This document shows positions 34,522 to 42,553 of a DNA stretch of 64,000 bases, piece after piece. This stretch comes from JANNNF01 sp040385825 (GTDB lineage: Bacteria > Pseudomonadota > Alphaproteobacteria > Rhodobacterales > Rhodobacteraceae), in assembly GCA_040385825.1 (NCBI GenBank), contig JAZKGQ010000009.1, positions 62,001 to 126,000 of the forward strand, read 5' to 3'. The position numbers were made by a program, and so were the translations under genes. Position 1 is the stretch's first letter, and every line of letters begins with the position of its first letter. A model generated the notes under the pieces. It did not search any database. It was not told where the DNA came from and saw only the letters and a list, made by a program, of their open reading frames with translations.

Positions 34522-35590
34522 TGACCACCTGAAACTCGATCCGCCGGTTCCTGGCCTTGTTGGCCGCCGTGTCATTCGCGGCGACCGGCTGGCTTTCGCC
34601 GCGCCCGACCACGGTGAACCGGGCGGCGTCGATGCCCTTGGCAGTCAGATATTGCGCCACGGCCCCCGCGCGCTGTTCCGACAGGCGCTGGTTGGCGACA
34701 TCCGACCCGTCGCTGTCGGTATGGCCCGACACTTCGATGACCATGCCGGGGCAGCGGGTCACGATGTCGGCCAGACTGTCCAGCAACGGCGCGCTCTTGC
34801 CGTCAAGCTGTGCCGAGCCGGAGCGGAAATAGATGTTGCCCGACCGCGACAGGATTTCAAACCGGCCCTTGCAGGCCTCGGCGTCAAAGTTGCCCTCGGC
34901 TTCCAGCGCTGCGGTGGCGGGGGCCGCAGCCTCGACCGGGGTTGTGGCGGGGGCTGCTGCCGCGCCGCCATTGCGCGCGAACATGAAGTCGAAGCTGACG
35001 GTGGCAGAGGGAATGATCCGCACATTCGCCGCCTCTTGCAGCTTTTCGACCCCCGCCGTCAGGTTGAAATCCTCGGCGGCCACCGCAATCGGCGCGCCCG
35101 AGGAAATCGCGACCAGATCGTCGGACAGATAGGTCACCACCACATCGGCCTCGAACGCCTTGGTCACGCCATGCAGGTCCAGCGTATAGGGCAGGGTCAC
35201 GGTCTTGCGCCGCACCTGCGCCAGATCGGCAAAGGCGGCGGGGTCCAGCCTGGCAGTGATCACGGCCTGCGGGTACTGGAATGTTTCAAAGAACAAAAAC
35301 CGCATCCGCACATTGCGCAGATCGACCTTGGTATCGACGGAATCGAGCAGGATCTTCACCGTTGCCGTGCCATCTGCCGCAATCTCGCCAGAGTAGGTGG
35401 CGAACTGGCTGGATTCGACCTTGACCTCGTTCTTGACCGACTGAAACCGCAGCGAGGAGGCCGCGGGCTGCAAGGTCCAGCCGCTGGCAAAAGGGCTGTC
35501 CTGTGCCACGGCGATTTGCCCGAAGCCCAAGGCTGTGGCGACCAGAACAAGGGCCGCCCACAGGGTTCGTCTCATGTCATGGCGCAACAC
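34514..35590 (-). CDS. YceI-like/OmpA fusion protein
   Basis: 358 residues from a GTG start with AAAGGA six bases upstream; an in-frame ATG at 35575 is the alternative. A signal peptide (about 1-29) precedes a YceI-like lipid-binding barrel domain (about 30-205; WTLQPAASSLRFQSVKN, TLDLHGVTKAFEADV). After an Ala/Pro linker comes an OmpA domain (about 240-358; VSGHTDSDGSD, NRRIEFQVVNG) that should bind peptidoglycan. YceI domains bind isoprenoid-type lipids. The fusion would tether such a domain to the wall. It sits between the caspase gene and the LLLRS-tail gene. Confidence 0.85.
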   Translation of the reverse strand: MLRHDMRRTLWAALVLVATALGFGQIAVAQDSPFASGWTLQPAASSLRFQSVKNEVKVESSQFATYSGEIAADGTATVKILLDSVDTKVDLRNVRMRFLFFETFQYPQAVITARLDPAAFADLAQVRRKTVTLPYTLDLHGVTKAFEADVVVTYLSDDLVAISSGAPIAVAAEDFNLTAGVEKLQEAANVRIIPSATVSFDFMFARNGGAAAAPATTPVEAAAPATAALEAEGNFDAEACKGRFEILSRSGNIYFRSGSAQLDGKSAPLLDSLADIVTRCPGMVIEVSGHTDSDGSDVANQRLSEQRAGAVAQYLTAKGIDAARFTVVGRGESQPVAANDTAANKARNRRIEFQVVNG

Positions 35591-35683
35591 GTCACATCCT
35601 TTCGGCAGGTGGAGCCTGATCCTGCACCAATTGATACAGTGGAATCAGGACATCACCATGGCGAAAATCCATGAACAAGGTGT

Positions 35684-36370
35684 TCAAATCGACCGCAGCA
35701 GAACCTTGTTGGACCCCACAGCCGCCGAGATCCGCGAATAATGCACCTTTCGCGCACTGGACGCCTCGCTGGACCGCAGCAGCAGCGTCTCGGTTTCCGT
35801 CACGATCTGCTGGGCCTGCACGGCCACTTCGGCCAGCTTGTCCTTGCGCACCGGCACCAGCGGGCGCGAGGTGCGGATGCCGTCACCCCCGGCCTGCCGG
35901 GCGGTGGCGCGTGGCAGCGCGGGGTCGGCATTGGCAACCGCCAGCGCGTTCAGCCGTGCGGCCCCCTGCAACAGCGCCGCCCGCGCATCGGCGTAATCGC
36001 CGGTTTCGGGCATGGCGGCGGCCGCGGCCTCCATCCGTTCGGCCAGACAGTCGATGGCATAGGCCTCGTCCGCCAGACTGGCGCAGAACGCCTGCCCCGA
36101 ATTCAGGATCCGCACCACGCGATTGGTGTTGGAGTTCGAGAACACCTCGGCCTCGCCGGGCAATTCGACCTGCACCGGCACAGTCGCCGGCACAGTCGCC
36201 GCCCGCGCCCGCTGCGCCGGGCTGACGCCCGCGATCCCGGCAAAGGCCGGCACAAAGACCGAAGGGCTGGCCCCCGCGGCCTCTTCGCCGGCGAGGGAGG
36301 GAGCTGTGCCCGCAAGGGCCACGACCACCACCGCCGCGGCAAGCTTGATCATCCAGGCTGTCATCGTCAC
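35684..36370 (-). CDS. Small secreted protein with LLLRS tail (copy 2)
   Basis: 228 residues, no named family. It has an N-terminal signal or anchor segment (about 7-28), a Cys pair (C96, C108) leading into a CLA motif, helical repeats, then LLLRSSE, a helix with ARK, and the final KVLLRSI. The same arrangement is in the protein at 437-1030, so the two form a small paralogous family; both sit near secreted caspase and OmpA genes. The ATG overlaps the stop of the beta-barrel-like gene upstream (ATGA). The conserved end suggests a specific binding function. Confidence 0.7.
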   Translation of the reverse strand: MTMTAWMIKLAAAVVVVALAGTAPSLAGEEAAGASPSVFVPAFAGIAGVSPAQRARAATVPATVPVQVELPGEAEVFSNSNTNRVVRILNSGQAFCASLADEAYAIDCLAERMEAAAAAMPETGDYADARAALLQGAARLNALAVANADPALPRATARQAGGDGIRTSRPLVPVRKDKLAEVAVQAQQIVTETETLLLRSSEASSARKVHYSRISAAVGSNKVLLRSI

Positions 36371-37149
36371 ATTCCCCCGAATACGTTGGCCAAGGACCAG
36401 TTGACCGACAGGGTCACGCGGCGGTCGTCCTCATTGTCGAACACGTCATTGACCGAGGCATTGAACGACAGGTTCTTCAGGCCGGTCGCGCGGTAGGACA
36501 CGCCCATGTCGAAGGTATCGCCCGTCCAGGCCGCGCTGAGGCCCATCGATGGCGTCACCCCGATGCCGCCGCCCAGAAAGATCCCCGGATCGGTGTCATT
36601 GTTGCGCAGGTCTGTCCCGGCCCCAAGGGTCAGCATGTAGGGATAGCTGTCACCCCCTGCCGAAAATTGCGCCAGCCCGAAAGTGGTGACCGCAATCTTG
36701 CCGCGCGGGTCTTTCAGTTTTGCATCGCCCCAATTGGCCAGATGATTGGCCTCGATGCTGATATAGGCCGGATTCGCCCCCGCAAGAATGCGGCGCGAGA
36801 ATTTGAGGTTCAGATAGCCGGAATCGGCAAAGCTGCTTTTCAGCGAGGTGATCGTGGCACTGACCTGCACGCCGACACTGTCTTCGGCGCTGCCCAGTCC
36901 AAAGCCCAGTTCCATCGACCCGTCGCCCGTGCGCCCGGTGCCGGGGCCGGTGCGGCGCGAGGTACCGGTCAGCGACCCGAACACCGTGCCGTTCGGGGCC
37001 ACGGTTGCGGATGAGATGTTCTGCAATGTCAGAAACTTGCTGCCGTCCTGCGCCAGTGCCGTACCGGGGGCCGCCGTCAGGGCCGCCGCAAGCACAAGGG
37101 CCGGGCACAGGCAGATGGCGCGGAGTTGTCTTTGTGGGTGATCATGCAT
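36367..37149 (-). CDS. Predicted outer-membrane beta-barrel protein
   Basis: 260 residues from ATG 37149; an upstream TTG at 37173 is possible but has no ribosome site. A signal peptide ends near ALAQ. The rest alternates short amphipathic strands with Gly/Asp/Asn turns (MELGFGLGSAEDSVGVQVSA, YPYMLTLGAGTDLRNND, FNASVNDVFDNED), the look of a small outer-membrane barrel. No family recognised. It is the first gene of the minus-strand group with the LLLRS-tail protein, YceI-OmpA fusion and caspase, and may be their outer-membrane component. Confidence 0.6.
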   Translation of the reverse strand: MHDHPQRQLRAICLCPALVLAAALTAAPGTALAQDGSKFLTLQNISSATVAPNGTVFGSLTGTSRRTGPGTGRTGDGSMELGFGLGSAEDSVGVQVSATITSLKSSFADSGYLNLKFSRRILAGANPAYISIEANHLANWGDAKLKDPRGKIAVTTFGLAQFSAGGDSYPYMLTLGAGTDLRNNDTDPGIFLGGGIGVTPSMGLSAAWTGDTFDMGVSYRATGLKNLSFNASVNDVFDNEDDRRVTLSVNWSLANVFGGM

Positions 37150-37431
37150 TCGACTGTCCGTCTTCTGAAACAAGGGGACGACCCCGCGCGGACCCGGCTT
37201 GTGCCGGTAAGGTCTGCGACAAGATCCGACACGCGCAAAACAGGGCCGATCATTAAATTTATGATTGCAGACTGCGCGCTTGCAGAAATGCCGTCAAGAA
37301 CTTGCCGCAATTTCCAGTGATTTATGGGCCATGCGACATTGTTGCCAGAATTCGGCAGGCAGACAGGCGCAATTCCGGTGCCCGCATGGCCCAACAATTG
37401 CCCCCGCGCGGCGCTGTTCCGGTCGGCGCGG
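37150..37431. other. Intergenic region with promoter of the barrel/caspase group
   Basis: 282 bp without a credible gene. It should contain the promoter for the minus-strand group 37149-33010 and the 3' end of the stress-protein transcript. I see an AT-richer stretch around 37250-37330 but no clear terminator, repeat or operator. Confidence 0.4.
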
Positions 37432-38280
37432 TCAATGCGCCAGCAGAACCGGCACTTCGGCATGGTGCAGCATGTTGCGGGTGGTTCCGCCCAGAATGGA
37501 TTCGCGCAGCCGCGAATGGCCATAGGCGCCCATCACCAGAAGGTCAGCCCCCTGTTCGCGGATGTGCCGCGCCAGCACGTCCGAGGTGCGGGGTTCGGTG
37601 CGGGCCAGCACGGCCACTTCGGCGCGCACGCCGTGGCGCGCCAGCATCTGGCACAACCGCCCGCCCGGATCGGATCGTTCCGGGCCATGGACCGGGGGAT
37701 CGATCACCACGATGCCGACCTGCCGGGCGGCGACCAGCAAGGGCATCGCACGGCGTATGGCGGCCAGCGCTTCGCGGCCCTGGTTCCATGCCACCAAGAT
37801 GCGGGTGCCAAAGGCATCCGGCACAGGGCGGCCGCCGGGCAGCACCAGAACCGCGGCCTGCCCTTCAAACAGCGCGGCCTCCAGCACCGCCACCGCTTCT
37901 TGCGGGCTGTGCGGGCCATAGGGCTGCGGCAGGACCACCAAGTCGCTGAAGCGCGCGTGATGCGCCACCAGATCGCGCAGGTTTCCGGCCAGGGCGGTTG
38001 CGGCCTCGACCGACCAGCGCAGGGCCGGGCTTTCCGCGCCGAGCAGGCCCTTGGCTGCGGCCTCGGTCGCTTCGGCCGCGGCGCGGGCCTGATCCAGCGT
38101 GTCCTGCATCAGGCCGATGGAATCGGCATAGCCATAAAACGCGGGCTGGAGCACATCGACCCCGACCACCAGCACCTCAAGATGGCTGTCCTCGCGCAGG
38201 GCAATCCGGCTGGCGGCTTGCAGCACCGGCGCCAGCCCTGTTGTGTTCGTTGCAACGGTCAGAATGGATTTGTAGGCCAT
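37432..38280 (-). CDS. Universal stress protein, tandem Usp domains
   Basis: 282 residues, start set by GAAGGAG eight bases before ATG 38280. Two Usp domains follow one another (about 3-140 and 150-282). The second ends with the ATP-binding pattern GAYGHSRLRESILGGTTRN, while the first lacks a clear Gly loop, so probably only one half binds nucleotide. Usp proteins help survival in stasis and low oxygen. It appears to be a single-gene unit unrelated to the secretion locus. Confidence 0.88.
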   Translation of the reverse strand: MAYKSILTVATNTTGLAPVLQAASRIALREDSHLEVLVVGVDVLQPAFYGYADSIGLMQDTLDQARAAAEATEAAAKGLLGAESPALRWSVEAATALAGNLRDLVAHHARFSDLVVLPQPYGPHSPQEAVAVLEAALFEGQAAVLVLPGGRPVPDAFGTRILVAWNQGREALAAIRRAMPLLVAARQVGIVVIDPPVHGPERSDPGGRLCQMLARHGVRAEVAVLARTEPRTSDVLARHIREQGADLLVMGAYGHSRLRESILGGTTRNMLHHAEVPVLLAH

Positions 38281-38478
38281 GGCATGTGCTCCTTCGTCCC
38301 TGCATGGACCCAGAATAGCACGGATATGGCCGCGACGCCTCCGGCTCGTCACAGCCCCCGCAAGAGCCTGTGCAACCGTCGGCACAGCGCAACCGGACGA
38401 CGGGGTGCCAAATGGCTGAGTATCTCAAGCTGGGGCGCGCGGCTCTGATCACGCTGCTGTCAGGCCGGAAACCCGCGC

Positions 38479-39246
38479 TTACCCGGCTGCGGCCATCGTG
38501 ACTTCGACCGAGCCGATCCCGTCGATCACCACGGCCACGATGTCGCCTTCCTTGACCGGGCGTGTCCCGAGCGAGGTGCCGCAGGCGATGACATCGCCGG
38601 GATATAGCGTCATGTCGGCAGACAGGCGGCTGACGATTTCGGCGGGCGACAGGATCATGTCCGCCGCCGGATAGGATTGCCGTTCGCGGCCATTGACCAG
38701 CGTTCGCACGGTCAGATCGCGCCAGTCCAGCCCGGTGGCAATCACCGGGCCTATCACGCCGAACCCGTCAAACCCCTTGGCCCGCGTCCATTGCGCAAAG
38801 CTGGGATCGGCATTCAGAATGTCGATCGCAGTCAGATCATTGACGCAGGTATAGCCAAGGATGGCCTCTGCCGCAGCTTCGGCCCCTGCGTTGTGGCAGG
38901 GCTTGCCGATGACGATGCCAAGCTCGCCCTCGAACAGGATGCGCCCGGCTCCTGCGGGCATAGGGACGATGGCCCCCGGCCCGGCCAGCGACGAGATGGG
39001 TTTCAGAAAATACAGCGGGTGGCTGGGGGCCGCCCAGCCGTTCTTGGCGGCAGCGGCGTGAAAATTGTTCCACAGCCCGATGAACTTACCTGGCTGGCAG
39101 GGCGGCAGCACAGTGGCCCCGGCCATGGGTTCCGCTGGCCCGGCAGGGGTATCTGCCCCAAGCCCCGCACGCGGCAACAGATGGTCGCCGTCGACGATGC
39201 CGGTCAGCACGCGCCCATCTTGTGTCTGAATGCGCGCCCAATTCAT
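38479..39246 (-). CDS. Fumarylacetoacetate hydrolase-family enzyme (1)
   Basis: 255 residues. The FAH fold is shown by KFIGLWNNFHAAA, the metal-binding FEGELGIVIGK (acidic ligands), YTCVNDLTA, and GDVIACGTSLGT near the end. Members hydrolyse or decarboxylate C-C bonds in dicarboxylic keto acids, such as 2-hydroxyhepta-2,4-diene-1,7-dioate isomerase or oxaloacetate decarboxylase. The exact substrate cannot be told. A second FAH-family gene lies at 41687-42370 on the far side of isocitrate dehydrogenase. Confidence 0.85.
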   Translation of the reverse strand: MNWARIQTQDGRVLTGIVDGDHLLPRAGLGADTPAGPAEPMAGATVLPPCQPGKFIGLWNNFHAAAAKNGWAAPSHPLYFLKPISSLAGPGAIVPMPAGAGRILFEGELGIVIGKPCHNAGAEAAAEAILGYTCVNDLTAIDILNADPSFAQWTRAKGFDGFGVIGPVIATGLDWRDLTVRTLVNGRERQSYPAADMILSPAEIVSRLSADMTLYPGDVIACGTSLGTRPVKEGDIVAVVIDGIGSVEVTMAAAG

Positions 39247-39275
39247 TGCAAGGTCCGTCTGGTAAAGGGGAAGGT

Positions 39276-39304
39276 GCCCCGCCGTGGGATTGTCACGGCG
39301 GGGC
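39276..39304 (-). terminator. Terminator of isocitrate dehydrogenase gene
   Basis: GCCCCGCCGTG (39276-39286) pairs perfectly with CACGGCGGGGC (39294-39304) over a seven-base loop, starting just after the dehydrogenase stop. The T-run is poor, as is usual in GC-rich genomes. Confidence 0.6.
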
Positions 39305-39310
39305 CAATCA

Positions 39311-41533
39311 TCAGCCGATGATCTGTGCGAAGGTCGCCGAGGGGCGCATCACGGCTTCGGTCTTGGCGGGGTCCGTGTGGTAGTACCCCCCCAGATCGGC
39401 AGGCTTGCCCTGTGCGGCGGCAATCTCGGCCACGATCCTGGCCTCGTTTTCCGCCAAGGCAGCGGCAATCGGGGCGAAATGCGCGGCCAAGGCGGCATCC
39501 TCGGTCTGCGCCGCCAGAGCCTGCGCCCAGTACAGCGCAAAGTAGAAATGGCTGTCGCGGTTGTCGGTCTGGCCCACACGGCCCATGGGGGATTTGTTGT
39601 GGTCCAGCACGCCCTGGGTTGCCGCATCCACAGCCTTGCCCAGAACCCGCGCCTTTTCATTGCCCTTGGCATCGGCAAGGAATTTCAGGCTTTCGCCAAG
39701 CGCGCAGAATTCACCCAGCGAATCCCACCGCAGATGGTTTTCTTCCATCAGCTGCTGCACATGTTTGGGCGCAGACCCGCCCGCCCCGGTTTCAAACATG
39801 CCGCCACCCTGCATCAGCTTGACGATGGACAGCATCTTGGCCGAGGTGCCCAGTTCCAGAATGGGGAACAGGTCTGTCAGATAGTCGCGCAGCACGTTGC
39901 CCGAAATGGCGATGGAGCTTTCGCCCTTGCGGATGGTTTCCAGCGACAGGCGGGTGGCCTCGCGCGGGGCGAGGATCTGGAACTTGTCCGCAACGCCAGC
40001 CTCGGCAAGGATTGGTTTGACATATTTGATCAGCTCGGCGTCATGCGGGCGGCTGGCGTCCAGCCAGAAGATGGACAGGTAGCCTTCGGCCTTCTGCCGC
40101 GAAATCGCGAGCTTCACCCAGTCTTCGATCGGGGCCTTGCGGGTCGATGCCGCGCGCCAGATGTCGCCCGCCTCGACCTTGTGTTCGTGCAGCACATCGC
40201 CGTTGGCCAGCACCAGACGCACGGTGCCGTCATGCGGGATTTCAAAAGTGGTCGGGTGCGATCCGTATTCTTCGGCCTTCTGCGCCATCAGGCCGATGTT
40301 CTGCACCGTGCCTGCGGTGGCCGGGTTCAGCGCCCCGGTTGCCTTGAAATACTTGACGGATTCGTCATAGATCGCGGCATAGCTGCTGTCGGGAATGACG
40401 CAATTGGTATCAGCCGCCTTGCCATCGGGGCCGTAACCCTTGCCGCCCGCGCGCAGCAGCGCCGGGATCGACGCATCGACGATCACGTCGGACGGCACAT
40501 GCAGGTTGCTGATGCCCTTGTCGGAATTGACCATGTACATCGGCGGGCGCAGCGCCATCACGGCGGCAATATCAGCCTCGATCACGTCCTTTTCCGGCAT
40601 TTCCGCCACGCGGTCCAGCAAGGTGCCTAGGCCCGAGTTGGGGTTGATCCCGGCGGCCTGCAACGCGGCCCCGTGCTTGTCGAACACCGGCTTCAGGAAC
40701 TGCCGCACGGCATGGCCAAAGATGATTGGGTCCGACACCTTCATCATCGTGGCCTTCAGGTGGATCGAGAACAGCACGCCATTGGCCTTGGACCCGTCGA
40801 TCTGTTCGGCCAGAAACGCGGCCAGCGCCTTTGCCGACATGAAGGTGGTGTCGACAACCGTGCCCGCCGGATAGCTGACTGCGTCTTTCAGGACCGTGAC
40901 CTTGCCATCAAGGCTGGTCAGTTCGATCCGCGCCGGGCCTGCCTGCGCTGCCGTCAGGGTTGCCGATTTTTCATTGCTGCGGAAATCGCCGCTGGTCATG
41001 GTCGACACATAGGTCTTGCTGTCAGCCGCCCAGACCCCCATCGAATGCGGGTTGGCCATGGCATAGTTCTTGACCGCAATCGCGGCGCGACGGTCCGAGT
41101 TGCCTTCGCGCAGCACCGGGTTCACCGCCGACCCCTTGATCGCGTCATACTTGGCGCGGATCGTCTTTTCATCGGCGCTGGCGGGGGCTTCGGGGTAATC
41201 GGGCAGGTCATAGCCCTGCGCCTGCAATTCCTTGATTGCCCCCACAAGCTGCGGCGACGAGGCCGAGATGTTGGGCAGCTTGATCACGTTGGCGTCCGGC
41301 GTCTTCACCAACTCGCCCAGTTCGGCCAGATCATCGGGCTGGCGCTGTGCGGCGGTCAGCCGTTCGGGGAAGGCCGCAATGATGCGGCCGGCCAGCGAGA
41401 TGTCCCTGGTGCCGACCGAAACCCCGGCCGCAGCCGCAAAGGCCCGGATGATGGGCAACAGCGATGCCGAGGCGATCTGCGGGGCTTCGTCGACCTTGGT
41501 GTAGATGATGTCGGGGACGGAACGGTCAGTCAT
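39311..41533 (-). CDS. icd: Isocitrate dehydrogenase, monomeric NADP type
   Basis: 740 residues from ATG 41533, the exact size class of monomeric isocitrate dehydrogenase. Recognisable stretches are MTDRSVPDIIYTKVDEAP, IKLPNISASSPQLVGAIKEL, and the C-terminal NRDSHFYFALYWAQALAAQ. It converts isocitrate and NADP+ to 2-oxoglutarate, CO2 and NADPH in the TCA cycle. This monomeric form is unrelated in length to the common dimeric enzyme. It appears to be transcribed alone, with a stem-loop after the stop and an upstream stem-loop that ends the FAH gene transcript. Confidence 0.96.
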   Translation of the reverse strand: MTDRSVPDIIYTKVDEAPQIASASLLPIIRAFAAAAGVSVGTRDISLAGRIIAAFPERLTAAQRQPDDLAELGELVKTPDANVIKLPNISASSPQLVGAIKELQAQGYDLPDYPEAPASADEKTIRAKYDAIKGSAVNPVLREGNSDRRAAIAVKNYAMANPHSMGVWAADSKTYVSTMTSGDFRSNEKSATLTAAQAGPARIELTSLDGKVTVLKDAVSYPAGTVVDTTFMSAKALAAFLAEQIDGSKANGVLFSIHLKATMMKVSDPIIFGHAVRQFLKPVFDKHGAALQAAGINPNSGLGTLLDRVAEMPEKDVIEADIAAVMALRPPMYMVNSDKGISNLHVPSDVIVDASIPALLRAGGKGYGPDGKAADTNCVIPDSSYAAIYDESVKYFKATGALNPATAGTVQNIGLMAQKAEEYGSHPTTFEIPHDGTVRLVLANGDVLHEHKVEAGDIWRAASTRKAPIEDWVKLAISRQKAEGYLSIFWLDASRPHDAELIKYVKPILAEAGVADKFQILAPREATRLSLETIRKGESSIAISGNVLRDYLTDLFPILELGTSAKMLSIVKLMQGGGMFETGAGGSAPKHVQQLMEENHLRWDSLGEFCALGESLKFLADAKGNEKARVLGKAVDAATQGVLDHNKSPMGRVGQTDNRDSHFYFALYWAQALAAQTEDAALAAHFAPIAAALAENEARIVAEIAAAQGKPADLGGYYHTDPAKTEAVMRPSATFAQIIG

Positions 41534-41632
41534 TTTGTTCAACCTGTCTTGATGTTGCGCGCGAATGGTAAGGGACGCGCAGGCCGAGGTCCACCTGACA
41601 TTGCCGCCAATACCACCCGACACACGTGCAAT

Positions 41633-41655
41633 GTCGGGGCCATTGGCCCCGACAG
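41633..41655 (-). terminator. Terminator of FAH-family gene (2)
   Basis: TGTCGGGGCC (41633-41642) pairs perfectly with GGCCCCGACA (41646-41655) over a three-base loop, about 30 bp beyond the stop at 41687. It separates this gene from isocitrate dehydrogenase. Confidence 0.65.
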
Positions 41656-41686
41656 TCGGCAAACGCAGTCAGACGACCTTACCCGA

Positions 41687-42370
41687 TCAGACGACCTTGA
41701 CAGTCAGCCCGCCCAGACCTTCGATCATTGCCTCCATCGTGTCGCCCTTGACGACCGGACCCACGCCCGACGGGGTGCCCGACATGATGATGTCGCCCGC
41801 CTCCAGTTCAAAATACTCGGACAGGTAGGAAATCATCTCCGGCACTTTCCAGATCATCTGGTTCATGTCGCCTTCCTGCTGCACCTTGCCGTTGACCTTC
41901 AGCTCGATCCGGCCACTGGGCAGATGGCCCACTTCGGACACGGGCTTCAGCGGGCCAACCGGGCCCGACCGTTCAAACGCCTTGCCGATTTCCCACGGGC
42001 GGCCCTGCTTTTTCGCCTCGCCCTGCAGATCGCGGCGGGTCATGTCCAGCGACACGGCATAGCCCCAGACATGGGTCAGCGCGTCATCGAGGCTGATGTT
42101 GGTGCCGCCCGATTTCAGCGCGACGACAAGTTCGACCTCGTGATGCACGTCCGACGAATGGGGCGGATAGGGAAATTCGCCCGAGGCATCCAGGTTGTTG
42201 GGGTTTTTCTGAAAGAAGAACGGCGCCTCACGGTCGGGGTCATGGCCCATTTCAATCGCGTGGGCGGCATAGTTGCGCCCGATGCAATAGACACGACGCA
42301 CAGGAAACGCGCCCCCGCCCGCAACGGGAATGGACGGCACGGGCGGGGCGGGGATGACGAAATCGGCCAT
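41687..42370 (-). CDS. Fumarylacetoacetate hydrolase-family enzyme (2)
   Basis: 227 residues, short FAHD1-like form. Motifs are VYCIGRNYAAHAIEMG, FFFQKNPNNLD, DVHHEVELVVAL (metal ligands) and GDIIMSGTPSGVGPV. Related proteins act as acylpyruvases, fumarylpyruvate hydrolases or oxaloacetate decarboxylases. It is divergent from the GntR regulator at 42554 across an AT-rich 183-bp gap with two palindromes, so it is a likely target of that regulator. Confidence 0.88.
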   Translation of the reverse strand: MADFVIPAPPVPSIPVAGGGAFPVRRVYCIGRNYAAHAIEMGHDPDREAPFFFQKNPNNLDASGEFPYPPHSSDVHHEVELVVALKSGGTNISLDDALTHVWGYAVSLDMTRRDLQGEAKKQGRPWEIGKAFERSGPVGPLKPVSEVGHLPSGRIELKVNGKVQQEGDMNQMIWKVPEMISYLSEYFELEAGDIIMSGTPSGVGPVVKGDTMEAMIEGLGGLTVKVV

Positions 42371-42466
42371 GGTTCACCTCTTGGGTATGGATATTGGGGC
42401 AGACCGTAGCGCAGGCTTTTTGTGAAATCAATCCCGATCAATGCCAATAAAATCAGATCAATCCAA

Positions 42467-42483
42467 ACCAATTTGGCATTGGT
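42467..42483. promoter_or_regulatory. Palindrome in FAH-GntR gap (possible operator 1)
   Basis: ACCAAT (42467-42472) and ATTGGT (42478-42483) form a perfect inverted repeat with a five-base spacer. It lies in the AT-rich divergent promoter region and shares the half-site with the second palindrome at 42523-42536. Confidence 0.5.
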
Positions 42484-42522
42484 CTATTATTTTGTTGAAT
42501 AAAATCTCGAATCATGCGTAGG

Positions 42523-42536
42523 ATTGGTCAACCAAT
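42523..42536. promoter_or_regulatory. Palindrome in FAH-GntR gap (possible operator 2)
   Basis: ATTGGT-CA-ACCAAT, a perfect inverted repeat 17 bp before the GntR start codon. The core TTGGTCAACCAA fits the T-GT-N-AC-A form of FadR-subfamily operators, so autoregulation is likely. Confidence 0.6.
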
Positions 42537-42553
42537 AGCGAGAGAAATGGTTC

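Noticed and set aside
38417..38427. TGAGTATCTCA upstream of the universal stress gene as an FNR-type box.
   Set aside because: The half-sites are only four bases and do not match TTGAT-N4-ATCAA; too weak to claim.
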